A stretch of DNA of 64,000 nucleotides, from NCBI RefSeq assembly GCF_013778305.1, contig NZ_JACEIC010000002.1, forward strand, positions 375,708-439,707, written 5' to 3'. Shown piece after piece: positions 33,679-42,296 of the stretch (its first letter is position 1; each line of letters begins with the position of its first letter). The notes beneath the pieces are model-generated. The model was not told the DNA's origin and searched no databases. It saw only the letters and a program-made list of their open reading frames with translations. A program made the position numbers and the translations under genes. This stretch comes from Nocardioides agri. GTDB lineage: Bacteria > Actinomycetota > Actinomycetes > Propionibacteriales > Nocardioidaceae.

Positions 33679-35043
33679 TCAGGCGGGACCGACGACCGCC
33701 AGCACCTCGGGCCGCGAGAGGATGTCGGCGGCGACGGCGCGCACCTCGTCGAGCGTGACGCCGTCGATGCGCGCGATCACCTCCTCGATGCTGAGCAGCT
33801 CGTCGTGGATGAGCTCGGCCTTGCCGATGCGCGACATCCGAGAGGCGGTGTCCTCGAGGCCGAGCACCAGCCCGCCGCGGAGCTGGCCCTTGCCGCGAGC
33901 GAGCTCCTCGGGAGTGATGCCGTCCTGCGCGACCTTCGCGAGCTCCTCGCGCACGACCGCGAGCACCTCGTCGAGGCGGTTGGGCAGGCAGCCCACGGAG
34001 ACCCCGACCAGGCCGGTGTCGGCGTGGTGGGAGGAGAACGAGAAGACCGAGTACGCCAGGCCGCGGTGCTCGCGCACCTCCTGGAAGAGGCGCGAGGACG
34101 TGCCGCCACCGAGCGCGGTGTTGAGCACGCCGAGGGCGAAGCGGCGGTCGTCGTCGCGGCGCAGCCCCTCCATGCCGAGCACGAGGTTGACCTGCTCGAA
34201 GGGGCGAGTCGCCTCGATCACCCCGGGCACGACCCGCTTGCGGCTGCCGCGCCGCGGCGCGACGGGCGCCTCCTCGACGTCGAGCCAGCCGTTGCGGCCG
34301 AAGGCGGCGCGCACCTGGCGCACCAGCGTCGCGTGGTCGACGTTGCCGGCCGCGGCCACGACGACGTTGGCGGGCCGGTAGTGCCGCTGGTAGAAGCGCC
34401 GGATCTGCGTGCGCGTGAGCGCCTGGATCGAGCCGACGGTGCCGGCGATCGGGCGGCCCAGCGGGGTGTCGCCCCACGCCTGCTCGGCGAACAGGTTGTG
34501 CACGACGTCATCAGGGTCGTCGTCGTGCATCGCGATCTCGTCGAGGATCACGTCTCGCTCGGCCTCGACGTCAGCCGGCTCGAGCGTGGAGCTCGTGATC
34601 ATGTCGCCGAGCACGTCGACAGCCAGCGCCAGGTCCTCGTCGAGGACCCGCGCGTGGAAGCAGGTGTACTCCTTGGCCGTGAAGGCGTTGAACTCCCCGC
34701 CCACGGCGTCGAGCGCCACCGAGATGTCGAGCGCGGAGCGCTCGGGCGTGCCCTTGAAGAGCAGGTGCTCGAGGAAGTGCGAGCAGCCGTGCAGCGAGGG
34801 CGACTCGTCGCGCGAGCCGACGCCGACCCACACGCCGATCGCGGCGGACCGCACGCCCGCCTGCTGCTCGCTGATGATGCGCAGCCCGCTCGGCAGCGTC
34901 GTACGACGCACGCGCGACGTCACCTGGCCACCGGCATCGGTCACGGTGTGCAGCGTGCGGGTGCTGCCGCTCTTCTTCGGGGAAACGGCCGACCGGCCAG
35001 CAGCGGACTGCTGGCCGGTCGCCGTGGTGCCTCGTGCTGCCAA
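33679..35043 (-). CDS. M16-family zinc metallopeptidase
   Basis: A 454-residue protein with the inverted zinc motif HFLEH at residues 89-93 and a downstream glutamate region 'ERDVILDEIAMHDDDPDD' around 165-180. The C-terminal half is the inactive M16 lobe ('FEQVNLVLGMEGLRRDDDRRFALGVLNTALGGGTSSRLFQEVREHRGLAYSV'). In actinobacteria this processing-peptidase-like protein commonly follows pnp. The TTG start at 35043 follows the pnp stop by only 6 bp, so it depends on readthrough from pnp. It is probably cytoplasmic; the substrate is unknown. Confidence 0.9.
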   Translation of the reverse strand: MAARGTTATGQQSAAGRSAVSPKKSGSTRTLHTVTDAGGQVTSRVRRTTLPSGLRIISEQQAGVRSAAIGVWVGVGSRDESPSLHGCSHFLEHLLFKGTPERSALDISVALDAVGGEFNAFTAKEYTCFHARVLDEDLALAVDVLGDMITSSTLEPADVEAERDVILDEIAMHDDDPDDVVHNLFAEQAWGDTPLGRPIAGTVGSIQALTRTQIRRFYQRHYRPANVVVAAAGNVDHATLVRQVRAAFGRNGWLDVEEAPVAPRRGSRKRVVPGVIEATRPFEQVNLVLGMEGLRRDDDRRFALGVLNTALGGGTSSRLFQEVREHRGLAYSVFSFSSHHADTGLVGVSVGCLPNRLDEVLAVVREELAKVAQDGITPEELARGKGQLRGGLVLGLEDTASRMSRIGKAELIHDELLSIEEVIARIDGVTLDEVRAVAADILSRPEVLAVVGPA

Positions 35044-35049
35044 GGAGGG

Positions 35050-37293
35050 TCAGTCCTCCTCGGACGCCTCGGCGTCGCTGGCCTCAGCGGCGCCGTCCTG
35101 GGAGTCCTCGACCACCGGGACGAGCGACAGCTTGCCGCGGTCGTCGATCTCGCCGATCTCGACCTGGACCTTCTGGCCGACCGAGAGCACGTCCTCGACG
35201 GCCTCGACCCGCTTGCCGCCGGCCAGCGCACGGAGCTTGCTGATGTGCAGCAGCCCGTCCTTGCCCGGCATCAGCGAGACGAACGCACCGAAGTTCGTCG
35301 TCTTCACGACCGTGCCGAGGTAGCGCTCGCCGACCTCCGGCATGGTCGGGTTCGCGATCGCGTTGATCGCGGACCGGGCGGCGTCGGCCGCCTCGCCGTT
35401 GGTCGCACCGATGTAGATCGTGCCGTCGTCCTCGATCGAGATCGACGCACCGGTGTCGTCCTGGATCTGGTTGATGACCTTGCCCTTCGGGCCGATGACC
35501 TCGCCGATCTTGTCCACGGGGATCTTGATCGTGATGATCCGCGGGGCGTGGACCGACATCTCCTCGGGCTCGTCGATGGCCTCGGCCATCACGTCGAGGA
35601 TCGTCATCCGGGCGTCCTTGGCCTGGGTCAGCGCCGCGGCGAGGACCTCGGCCGGGATGCCGTCGAGCTTGGTGTCGAGCTGGAGCGCGGTGACGAACTC
35701 CCGGGTGCCGGCGACCTTGAAGTCCATGTCGCCGAACGCGTCCTCGGCACCGAGGATGTCGGTGAGCGCGACGTACTGCGTCTCACCGTCGATCTCGCCG
35801 GAGACCAGGCCCATCGCGATGCCCGCGACGGACGCCTTCAGCGGCACGCCCGCCTGCAGCATCGCCAGCGTGGACGCGCAGACCGAGCCCATCGAGGTCG
35901 AGCCGTTGGAGCCCATCGCCTCGGACAGCTGGCGGATCGCGTAGGGGAACTCCTCGCGGTCCGGCAGCACCGGCAGCAGCGCACGGCGCGCGAGCGCACC
36001 GTGGCCGACCTCGCGACGCTTCGGGGAGCCGACGCGACCGGTCTCGCCGGTCGAGAACGGCGGGAAGACGTACTTGTGCATGTAGCGGCGGTGCTTCTCC
36101 GGGGAGAGCGTGTCGAGCTGCTGCTCCATCTTGAGCATGTCCAGCGTGGTGACGCCCAGGATCTGGGTCTCGCCGCGCTCGAACAGCGCCGAGCCGTGGA
36201 CGCGCGGGATCACGCCGACCTCGGCGTGCAGCGGCCGGATGTCGGCGAGGCCACGACCGTCGATGCGGACCTTGTCGCGCAGGATGCTCTCGCGCACGAC
36301 CGCCTTGTTGACGGAGCGGAACGCCGCGCCGATCTCCTTCTCGCGGCCCTCGAACTGCTCCGCGAACTGCGCCAGGACCTGGTCCTTGAGCTCGTCGGTG
36401 CGGTCGTTGCGCTCGGTCTTGTCGGCGATCTTCATCGCGGCGGCGAGGTCGGCCTTGACGGCGGACTCGACGGCGGCGAAGACGTCGTCCTCGTAGTCGA
36501 GGAAGACCGGGAACTCCTGCAGCGGCTTCGCGGCGACGTTGGCCAGCTCGACCTGCGCCTCGCACAGCTGCTTGATGAACGGCTTGGCCGCGTCGAGACC
36601 GCCGGCGACGACCTCCTCGGTCGGGGCCTGCACGCCGCTCTGGACCTTGGCCCAGGACGTCTCGGTGGCCTCGGCCTCGACCATCATGATCGCGACGTCA
36701 CCGGTCTCGGTGACCCGGCCGGCCACCACCATGTCGAAGACGGCGTCCTCGATCTGGCTGTGGGTCGGGAAGGCGACCCACTGGCCCTCGATGAGGGCGA
36801 CGCGGACGCCACCGACCGGGCCGGAGAACGGCAGGCCGGACAGCTGGGTGGACAGCGACGCGGCGTTGATCGCGAGCACGTCGTAGGGGTGGTCCGGGTT
36901 GAGCGCCATCACGGTGATGACGACCTGGACCTCGTTGCGCAGACCCTTCTTGAAGGTCGGGCGCAGCGGGCGGTCGATCAGGCGGCAGGCGAGGATCGCG
37001 TCCTCGCCCGGCCGGCCCTCGGACCGGAAGAAGGAGCCGGGGATCTTGCCGGCGGCGTACATCCGCTCCTCGACGTCGATCGTGAGGGGGAAGAAGTCGA
37101 AGTGGTCCTTGGGGTGCTTGCCGGCCGTGGTGGCCGACAGCAGCATCGTGTCGTCGTCGAGGTACGCCGTGACGGCACCGGCCGCCTGGCGGGCCAGCAG
37201 GCCCGTCTCGAACTTCACGGTGCGCTGGCCGAACTTGCCGTTGTCCAGCACCGTCTCGACGGCAGAGATCACGGGCTCGGTGGATTCAGTCAA
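35050..37293 (-). CDS. pnp: Polynucleotide phosphorylase / guanosine pentaphosphate synthetase
   Basis: A 747-residue enzyme. Two RNase PH-like domains (about 15-235 and 330-560) flank an all-helical linker, followed by a KH domain ('[42 protein letters not shown]') and an S1 domain ('[31 protein letters not shown]'). It degrades RNA 3'-to-5' using phosphate. In actinobacteria it can also make (p)ppGpp precursors. The TTG start gives '[18 protein letters not shown]'. It follows rpsO, the standard arrangement, and an acidic tail closes the protein. Confidence 0.97.
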   Translation of the reverse strand: MTESTEPVISAVETVLDNGKFGQRTVKFETGLLARQAAGAVTAYLDDDTMLLSATTAGKHPKDHFDFFPLTIDVEERMYAAGKIPGSFFRSEGRPGEDAILACRLIDRPLRPTFKKGLRNEVQVVITVMALNPDHPYDVLAINAASLSTQLSGLPFSGPVGGVRVALIEGQWVAFPTHSQIEDAVFDMVVAGRVTETGDVAIMMVEAEATETSWAKVQSGVQAPTEEVVAGGLDAAKPFIKQLCEAQVELANVAAKPLQEFPVFLDYEDDVFAAVESAVKADLAAAMKIADKTERNDRTDELKDQVLAQFAEQFEGREKEIGAAFRSVNKAVVRESILRDKVRIDGRGLADIRPLHAEVGVIPRVHGSALFERGETQILGVTTLDMLKMEQQLDTLSPEKHRRYMHKYVFPPFSTGETGRVGSPKRREVGHGALARRALLPVLPDREEFPYAIRQLSEAMGSNGSTSMGSVCASTLAMLQAGVPLKASVAGIAMGLVSGEIDGETQYVALTDILGAEDAFGDMDFKVAGTREFVTALQLDTKLDGIPAEVLAAALTQAKDARMTILDVMAEAIDEPEEMSVHAPRIITIKIPVDKIGEVIGPKGKVINQIQDDTGASISIEDDGTIYIGATNGEAADAARSAINAIANPTMPEVGERYLGTVVKTTNFGAFVSLMPGKDGLLHISKLRALAGGKRVEAVEDVLSVGQKVQVEIGEIDDRGKLSLVPVVEDSQDGAAEASDAEASEED

Positions 37294-37510
37294 GGGTCGT
37301 TCCCTGTTCTGTTCACGAAGCGATCCGCGGCGTCCCGCTCACAGCCCACGTGGAGGGCGTGAAGGCCGGTCTTCGATCGAGGCCCACGCTGTCACCAGCG
37401 GGAGCCACTACCGAGGACCGGGACGAAACGATGCGGTCGCTCCTGGTGTGTGGATATGCAGTTGTGGCTGACCCCGAGCCTAGCGGCGCGAAGGGTCCAG
37501 ATGTGAGTCG

Positions 37511-37539
37511 GAGCGGCTGCCCACGCGGGGCAGCCGCTC
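37511..37539 (-). terminator. 12-bp hairpin downstream of rpsO
   Basis: GAGCGGCTGCCC and GGGCAGCCGCTC pair perfectly around a 5-base loop, 20 bases past the rpsO stop. It may end most rpsO transcripts before pnp, or act as an RNase/PNPase-sensitive element in the leader. The remaining 217 bases before pnp show no gene. Confidence 0.65.
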
Positions 37540-37558
37540 CGCCCCTATGACGTGGAGA

Positions 37559-37834
37559 TCAGCGACGCAGGCCGAGACGCTCGACGATCGAGCGGTAGCG
37601 CTCGATCTCCGTCTTCTGCAGGTAGTTGAGCAGACGACGGCGCTGGCCGACGAGCAGCAGCAGGCCACGACGGCTGTGGTGGTCGTGCTTGTGCTGCTTG
37701 AGGTGCTCCGTGAGGTGGCTGATGCGGTGGCTGAGCAGCGCGATCTGCACCTCTGGCGAGCCGGTGTCGCCCTCGGTCGTGGCGTACTCGGCGATGATCT
37801 TCTTCTTGGTCTCCGCGTCGGTACCGATCGACAT
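37559..37834 (-). CDS. rpsO: 30S ribosomal protein S15 (uS15)
   Basis: A 91-residue protein '[39 protein letters not shown]...' with the conserved 16S-binding residues '[29 protein letters not shown]'. The family is normally 88-91 residues, so it is full length. ATG 37834 has GAAGGGAG upstream. It is followed by pnp, as in most bacteria. Confidence 0.97.
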   Translation of the reverse strand: MSIGTDAETKKKIIAEYATTEGDTGSPEVQIALLSHRISHLTEHLKQHKHDHHSRRGLLLLVGQRRRLLNYLQKTEIERYRSIVERLGLRR

Positions 37835-37993
37835 GCGGGCTCCCTTCCGGCCCTCGCGGGCTCAGTCGTTGCGCGGCGCGCCCGGGCCTGTTCACCGGGG
37901 CACTCTTTTTCCGCGGCCGTTGGACGGCGTGCTGCCCGTGGGGCAACCTGAGAACTCTAGCGCGAGCGGGGTGGTGCGGCCGAATCCGCATGT

Positions 37994-37999
37994 GATGAT
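37994..37999 (+). promoter_or_regulatory. -10 box of leaderless GTG start (L,D-transpeptidase)
   Basis: GATGAT, six bases (gcgagc) before GTG 38006, with no ribosome site. Confidence 0.35.
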
Positions 38000-38005
38000 G
38001 CGAGC

Positions 38006-38704
38006 GTGGTACGCCGCCTCGGAGCCGCCCTCGTCGTCGCGCTGCTGGTCAGCCTATCGCCCGTGCCCGCGGGGGCAGCCACCGCGGAGCCGCCGGCGGA
38101 GGCGCCCGCATGGGCGCGACTGGTCCCGGACGACACGACGCAGGTCGTGCGGACGGTGTCGAGCCGCGACTACTGCCGCCGGGTCTGGTGCACCGTCACC
38201 CAGGCGTGGCGCAAGGACGCCGACGGCACCTGGACCCTGGTGCGCGAGGCCCGCTCGTCGATCGGGTCGCGCGGCTGGGGCAAGCGGCGCGAGGGCGACC
38301 GCCGCTCCCCCGTCGGCGTCTACGAGATCAAGGTGACCTTCTCGACCACGCGCGACAACCCCGGCCGGATGCCCTGGCGGCGCCGGCTGCCGACGTCGAA
38401 CGTCTCGGCCGCGGCCGGACCGAGCTACAACACGTGGATCGAGGTGCGCGGGGCCACCTCGGGCGACCGGCCGTCGATGCGGTCGGGCTGGGTGCTGGAC
38501 TTCAACCACGTGCGCCTGCGCCCCGGGGTGGGCCCGCGTCCGGTGCCCGGGAGGGGCAGCGGGATCTTCTACCACACCTCGAAGCCCGGCCACCGCTGGG
38601 CGCCGACGGCGGGCTGCACCCAGGTGGGCGACCCGCAGGAGATGCGGTGGCTGCTGCGGTGGCTGCGCCCCGAGGCGCAGCCCCGCGTCGTGCAGGGACG
38701 CTGA
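38006..38704 (+). CDS. Secreted L,D-transpeptidase (YkuD-type)
   Basis: A 232-residue protein with a signal peptide (residues 1 to about 25, cut near AGAATA). The YkuD-type catalytic core shows 'GDRRSPVGVYEI', then His190 in 'GIFYHTSKPG' and Cys204 in 'TAGCTQV', the His...[S/T]xGC signature. The usual residue before Gly is His or Asn; here it is Ala. Such enzymes make 3-3 crosslinks in peptidoglycan or attach proteins to it. It starts with GTG 38006 behind a -10-like box. It sits alone on the plus strand between rpsO and a small membrane protein. Confidence 0.8.
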   Translation: MVRRLGAALVVALLVSLSPVPAGAATAEPPAEAPAWARLVPDDTTQVVRTVSSRDYCRRVWCTVTQAWRKDADGTWTLVREARSSIGSRGWGKRREGDRRSPVGVYEIKVTFSTTRDNPGRMPWRRRLPTSNVSAAAGPSYNTWIEVRGATSGDRPSMRSGWVLDFNHVRLRPGVGPRPVPGRGSGIFYHTSKPGHRWAPTAGCTQVGDPQEMRWLLRWLRPEAQPRVVQGR

Positions 38705-38727
38705 TCCGCGCCGTACCTCAGTGAGCC

Positions 38728-38973
38728 TCAGACGGCGGGCGGTACGTCGTCGCGGCGCTCGGTGACGGTCCGCGAGCCGTCCGCGTGGGTGGTCACCGCC
38801 GCCGACCGGCGGCCGCGCGCCGTCGTCGCCGCGGTGAGCACGATCACCAGGATCCCGGCCGCGGCCAGGATGTAGCCGACCATCGTCAGGTCGACGCCGT
38901 TGAGCGAGTCGGTGACCGCGAATGCCAGGATCAGGCCGATCGCCAGCAGGAAGACACCAAGTCCGTAGCCCAT
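38728..38973 (-). CDS. DUF6458-like small membrane protein
   Basis: An 81-residue protein with two membrane helices ('GVFLLAIGLILAFAV' and 'VGYILAAAGILVIVLTAA') separated by 'TDSLNGVDLTM', then a charged tail 'RTVTERRDDVPPAV'. 'MGYGLGVFLLAIGLILAFAV' matches my memory of the DUF6458 family, widespread in actinobacteria and of unknown function. ATG 38973 follows a purine-rich GAGGGAA. Confidence 0.75.
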   Translation of the reverse strand: MGYGLGVFLLAIGLILAFAVTDSLNGVDLTMVGYILAAAGILVIVLTAATTARGRRSAAVTTHADGSRTVTERRDDVPPAV

Positions 38974-39047
38974 TGCTCATTCCCTCTCATCCCGCCCCTG
39001 TTGGGCGTCCAGACGGAGGTTCTCCACCACGCGCGGGCTCGAAACCC

Positions 39048-40229
39048 TCAGACGACGGTGACGGGGTGCTTCACGACCGCGTCGAAGAAGTAGCCGTTGG
39101 GGTTGAACGGGGTGAGCGCGGGCTGGGTCCGTCCCGACCGGTCGGTCGCGCGGGCGAGCAGCTCGTAGGAGCCGGCCTCGGGCCGCGACCAGGTCCACGA
39201 CCACTGGCTCCAGCCCCGGTCGCGGCCCCGCCTGACCCGGGCGGGCGCCCACGTGTCGCCGCCGTCGACACTGACCTCGACCCGCTCGATCGGGCCGGCG
39301 CCGCTCCAGGACCGGCCGGTCAGCTCGATCCGCCTGCGCCGCTCGAGCTGGGCGCCCCACGGCAGCTCCCACGCGGAGCGCACGGGGTTCTCGGCGAGCG
39401 GGACGCCGTCGATCGTGTACCACTTCGTGTTCCACGGGGAGGTGAGCTCGGTGGTGGAGACCTCGAGCGAGCCGAGCCACTTGATGCTCGCGACGCCGAC
39501 CCAGCCGGGCAGCACCAACCGGAGCGGGTAGCCGTGGTCGGGCAGCAGCGGCTCGCCGTTGGCGCCCCAGGCGAGCAGCGCGTCGTCGAGCGCCTTGCCG
39601 ATCGGGAACGGCCGACGGATCGCGCCGTAGTCGACCCCGCCGGTCACGTAGTCGGCGTCGAGGCCGGTGGCCTGGACCGACATCGCGGCGGGGTCGAGGC
39701 CGACGTGGCGCAGCACGTCGCGCAGCCGGACCCCCTCCCACGCGACCGCGCCGACCGCGCCGAGCCGCCACGCGGTGCCGCTCGCCGGCGTGCCCTGCTG
39801 GGTCGCGAAGAAGCTGCGGCCGTTGCCGGTGCACTCGTGGGTGGTGACGATCGTCGTGCGGGGCAGCCGCTTGAGGTCCCGCAGCGACAGGCGGAGCGGG
39901 GCGTCCGCAGCGCGCGGGTGACGCAGCCCGTCGCCGTACAGGGCGAGCGAGTACGTCGTGGCGTCGATCGTGGGCGTCGCGGTGTGGTTGCGGACGAAGA
40001 GCCGGCTCTGCGGCGTGAGGTACCGCCGCGGGTCCACCGACTCCCAGCGCATCTCGGCGTTGGTGCCGAAGTCGACGAACTGGTCGGCGGGCAGCGGCTT
40101 GAGGATCGCCGGCGCGCCGGCGAGGGCGCGGCCGAGCGGCGCGAGCGCGTGGGTGGCGAGCGCCCCGCCGATGACGGCGGCGGAGCGGAGCAGCGTGCGG
40201 CGGGACGTGGCCCGGGTCGTGACCTCCAT
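39048..40229 (-). CDS. Tat-exported sulfite-oxidase-like molybdoenzyme
   Basis: A 393-residue protein with a twin-arginine signal 'TSRRTLLRSAAVIGGALA'. The molybdopterin domain carries the Mo-ligand Cys133 in 'VTTHECTGNGRSFF', and 'LPDHGYPLRLVLPGWVGVASIKWL' is typical of SoxC/YedY-type sulfite oxidases. A C-terminal Mo-co dimerisation (Ig-like) domain holds 'PIERVEVSVDGGDTWAPA' and 'SWTWSRPEAGSYELLARATDRSG'. It folds with molybdopterin in the cytoplasm and acts outside the membrane, probably oxidising sulfite or a sulfoxide. It follows the sigma-factor gene by 32 bp, with an inverted repeat in between. Confidence 0.9.
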   Translation of the reverse strand: MEVTTRATSRRTLLRSAAVIGGALATHALAPLGRALAGAPAILKPLPADQFVDFGTNAEMRWESVDPRRYLTPQSRLFVRNHTATPTIDATTYSLALYGDGLRHPRAADAPLRLSLRDLKRLPRTTIVTTHECTGNGRSFFATQQGTPASGTAWRLGAVGAVAWEGVRLRDVLRHVGLDPAAMSVQATGLDADYVTGGVDYGAIRRPFPIGKALDDALLAWGANGEPLLPDHGYPLRLVLPGWVGVASIKWLGSLEVSTTELTSPWNTKWYTIDGVPLAENPVRSAWELPWGAQLERRRRIELTGRSWSGAGPIERVEVSVDGGDTWAPARVRRGRDRGWSQWSWTWSRPEAGSYELLARATDRSGRTQPALTPFNPNGYFFDAVVKHPVTVV

Positions 40230-40239
40230 ATTGGGACAC

Positions 40240-40264
40240 TAACAGGACTGAATTACTCCTGTTA
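40240..40264. promoter_or_regulatory. Inverted repeat TAACAGGA-N9-TCCTGTTA
   Basis: Perfect 8-bp arms in a short AT-rich island between the sigma-factor stop (which lies inside the right arm) and the molybdoenzyme start at 40229. The long spacer and position just before a start codon fit an operator better than a terminator. Confidence 0.5.
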
Positions 40265-40825
40265 AGAACCCAGCCGCGTGTCCCCCAGCTCAGCCCGGAG
40301 GCGGTTGAGTGCCCGGTGCCGCGCCACCCGCACCGCGGTCGGGGACATGTCGAGGACCCGCGCGGTCGCGGCGACGTCGAGGCCGACCACCTCCAGGCAG
40401 GCGATCACCTCGGCCTCCCGCGGGCTGAGGCGCGACAGCAGCCGCCGCGTCTCCGCCTGGCCGACGACGTCGCCCTCGGGCGAGCCGACGACGCCCCAGG
40501 ACGGGTCGGCCGGATCCGGCTCACGCGCGTCGGTACGCCGTCGCTGGGCCGTGCGCCGGCGGTTGTTGAGCGTGAAGCGCGCGATCGTGAAGAGCCAGCC
40601 GGCGAAGTCGTCGTCGGAGCCGGAGAACTCCCCGATCTTCTGCGCGGCGGTCAGCCATGCCTCCGAGGCGACGTCCTCCGGGCTGGCCGAGGGATCGCCG
40701 GACGGGAGCGACGCCAGCCAGACCTGGAGCCGCCGGGCGTGGCGGGCGTAGAGCTCGCCCCAGGCGTCCTCGTCACCGGCGCGCGCCGCAGCCACGAGCG
40801 GACCGTCCTGGTCGCCTCGCGGCAT
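40262..40825 (-). CDS. ECF-type RNA polymerase sigma factor
   Basis: A 187-residue protein. Region 2 has 'DAWGELYARHARRLQVWL...PEDVASEAWLTAAQKIGEFSGSDDDFAGWLFTIARFTLNNRRR'. Region 4 has 'LSPREAEVIACLEVVGLDVAATARVLDMSPTAVRVARHRALNRLR'. There is no region 3, which makes it an ECF sigma. ATG 40825 is preceded by GGAGGGGGG at a suitable distance. Two identical motif pairs in the divergent region and at 41741 are its likely recognition sites. The divergent membrane protein may be its partner; no zinc-binding anti-sigma motif (HxxxCxxC) is visible there. Confidence 0.9.
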   Translation of the reverse strand: MPRGDQDGPLVAAARAGDEDAWGELYARHARRLQVWLASLPSGDPSASPEDVASEAWLTAAQKIGEFSGSDDDFAGWLFTIARFTLNNRRRTAQRRRTDAREPDPADPSWGVVGSPEGDVVGQAETRRLLSRLSPREAEVIACLEVVGLDVAATARVLDMSPTAVRVARHRALNRLRAELGDTRLGS

Positions 40826-40872
40826 CGCACACCCCCCTCCCGGATGCCGAGAACGTCTCACATGAAACCCGA

Positions 40873-40900
40873 TGTAACACATCCGGTGGCGCGCGACATG
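40873..40900 (+). promoter_or_regulatory. Candidate ECF promoter P1: TGTAACAC-N12-GCGACATG
   Basis: The -35-like TGTAACAC (40873-40880) and -10-like GCGACATG (40893-40900) are separated by 12 bases, exactly as in P2 at 41741-41768. The GTG start of the downstream gene is eight bases after the -10 element, so the transcript would be leaderless or nearly so. Confidence 0.6.
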
Positions 40901-40908
40901 TCTTCGAT

Positions 40909-41745
40909 GTGCGAACCCGTCCTACCCGCGCCGACGTCCGGCACGCGCTGCGTGCCTCCGTCGACGAACGCCTGAGCGACGACGATCTCGTCGCCCGGCT
41001 CGCGGCGACGGCACGCACGGCGCCGGAGCCGGCCTCGCGGCCGGCGCGTCGGCGGGTGCTCATGCCTGCGATCGTGCTCGCCGCCGTCAGCGTGGTGGGT
41101 GGAGTCGGCGTCTCGTACGCCGCGGGCGTCGTGCATCCGCCGGCCTGGCTCCCCGTACCGGCGTGGGTGCCGGACCGGACACCGGCACCCACGCCGACCC
41201 CACCCACGCAGCAACCCACGCAGCAACCCACGCGCCAGCCGTCGAACCTGCCGTCGCCTGCCGCCCCCGGCTCGACGCGCGCGCCGCAGCCGCTGGCGCC
41301 GTCGCAGCTGCCGACCCCGGACGAGGGTGATCAGACCGCCACCCCGCCGGGTCAGACCAGGACCCCACACGGCCAGACCGCCACCCCGCCGGGTCAGACC
41401 AGGACCCCGCACGGCCAGACGGCCACCCCGCCGGGTCAGACCAGGACGCCGCACGGCCAGACCGCGACCCCGCCGAGCCAGTCGAAGACCCCGCCGGGGC
41501 AGACCGCGACCCCGCCGGGCCAGTCGAAGACCCCGCCGGGGCAGGCGCACACGCCTCCTGGTCACACCCGCACACCGCCAGGGCAGGCGCTGACGCCCTC
41601 CCTCGCGCCGACACCGAGCACGCCCGCACTGGGCGTCTCCGAGGACAACCCGGGCCAGGGTCACGGCCCGGGCGACAACCCGGGCAGGGGGCAAGGTCGG
41701 CCAACCGAGCCCCCTGCACCGGGAATCCAGTCGGAAGCGGTGTAA
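40909..41745 (+). CDS. Membrane-anchored Pro/Thr-rich protein divergent from the sigma factor
   Basis: About 278 residues from GTG 40909. The N-terminal 45 residues are cytosolic and helical ('RADVRHALRASVDERLSDDDLVARLAATA'). A membrane helix follows (about 50-70, 'VLMPAIVLAAVSVVGGVGVSYAAG'). The outer part, about 200 residues, is rich in Pro, Thr, Gln and Gly, with 14-residue tandem repeats. The layout, short cytosolic helix then one membrane span then extended wall-spanning tail, is like anti-sigma or sigma-modulating proteins, but no anti-sigma motif is recognisable. It is transcribed from the candidate ECF promoter P1. Confidence 0.72.
   Translation: MRTRPTRADVRHALRASVDERLSDDDLVARLAATARTAPEPASRPARRRVLMPAIVLAAVSVVGGVGVSYAAGVVHPPAWLPVPAWVPDRTPAPTPTPPTQQPTQQPTRQPSNLPSPAAPGSTRAPQPLAPSQLPTPDEGDQTATPPGQTRTPHGQTATPPGQTRTPHGQTATPPGQTRTPHGQTATPPSQSKTPPGQTATPPGQSKTPPGQAHTPPGHTRTPPGQALTPSLAPTPSTPALGVSEDNPGQGHGPGDNPGRGQGRPTEPPAPGIQSEAV
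41332..41457 (+). repeat. Three tandem 42-bp repeats (14 residues each)
   Basis: Units start at 41332, 41374 and 41416 and encode 'QTATPPGQTRTPHG'. Units differ by only a few bases. Diverged units ('SQSKTPPGQTATPPG') continue to about 41590. Repeat number is likely variable between strains. Confidence 0.85.
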
Positions 41746-41768
41746 CACCCCGTCCGGCTCGCGACATG
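41741..41768 (+). promoter_or_regulatory. Candidate ECF promoter P2: TGTAACAC-N12-GCGACATG
   Basis: Both 8-bp elements and the 12-base spacing are identical to P1 at 40873. The upstream element overlaps the stop codon of the Pro/Thr-rich gene. The downstream gene starts at 41826, leaving a leader of about 50 bases. Confidence 0.6.
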
Positions 41769-41825
41769 AACGACTGAGGACAGGGGCGGACCAGCCGCCC
41801 CCGCGATCAAGGAGTTGAGACTCGA

Positions 41826-42206
41826 ATGCACCGCATCCGCATGACGACCGCCGCGATTCTCTCGACGGCCGCCCTGACCGTGGCCGGCGCGCCCGCCGTG
41901 GCGTCTGCCGCTGCTCCGGAGAAGGAGCCGTGCGCGAAGGAGACCACTCAGGTCGCGAAGGCGCAGGACGCGCTCGACCGCGTCACCGCGGTCTTCGCCA
42001 AGCAGCAGGAGCGCGTGGCCGAGGCCCGCGCGGAGGTGAAGCACGCTGACAGCCGCTCTGACCGGGCCGAGGCGATCGCCGCTCTCAAGGCGGCGAAGGT
42101 GAAGAAGGAGCACGTCGCCAAGGCGAAGAAGGCGCAGCAGCAGCGCCTCGCCAAGGCCACCGAGCGCCTGGCCACTTGTGAGGCTGGGGGGACGACCGCG
42201 TCCTGA
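41826..42206 (+). CDS. Small secreted coiled-coil protein
   Basis: A 126-residue protein with a signal peptide (residues 1 to about 29, 'MTTAAILSTAALTVAGAPAVASAAA'). The mature part is one long Ala/Lys/Glu-rich helix ('AQDALDRVTAVFAKQQERVAEARAEVKHADSRSDRAEA...KVKKEHVAKAKKAQQQRLAKA'). A Cys at each end ('EPCAKE' and 'LATCEAG') could close a helical hairpin. I do not recognise a family. AAGGAG stands 11 bases before the ATG. The upstream P2 motif suggests control by the neighbouring ECF sigma factor, and a strong terminator follows. Confidence 0.75.
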   Translation: MHRIRMTTAAILSTAALTVAGAPAVASAAAPEKEPCAKETTQVAKAQDALDRVTAVFAKQQERVAEARAEVKHADSRSDRAEAIAALKAAKVKKEHVAKAKKAQQQRLAKATERLATCEAGGTTAS

Positions 42207-42222
42207 TCCGCGGTCGTTTGTA

Positions 42223-42275
42223 GACGCACCTACCCGGCGCCCTAACCTGTCCCCCAGGCGCCGGGTAGGTGTGTC
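42223..42275. terminator. Strong bidirectional hairpin terminator
   Basis: A 19-bp stem (42223-42241 with 42257-42275, one G-T pair, core ACCTACCCGGCGCC) with a 15-base loop is followed by TTTT on the plus strand. It lies between the convergent secreted coiled-coil gene and the MMPL gene and can serve both. Confidence 0.85.
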
Positions 42276-42296
42276 TTTTCACGTGAGGACCCTGGT

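Noticed and set aside
33805..37362. An 1185-codon plus-strand frame opposite pnp and the M16 gene
   Set aside because: It spans two well-supported genes on the other strand and has shadow composition.
37835..38005. Possible ribosomal-protein leader upstream of rpsO
   Set aside because: Apart from short GC-rich complementary segments I could not define a consistent fold.
41332..41590. Possible CRISPR array (regular 42-bp units)
   Set aside because: Units are directly adjacent with no unique spacers and encode an in-frame Pro/Thr-rich tail; no cas genes are present.
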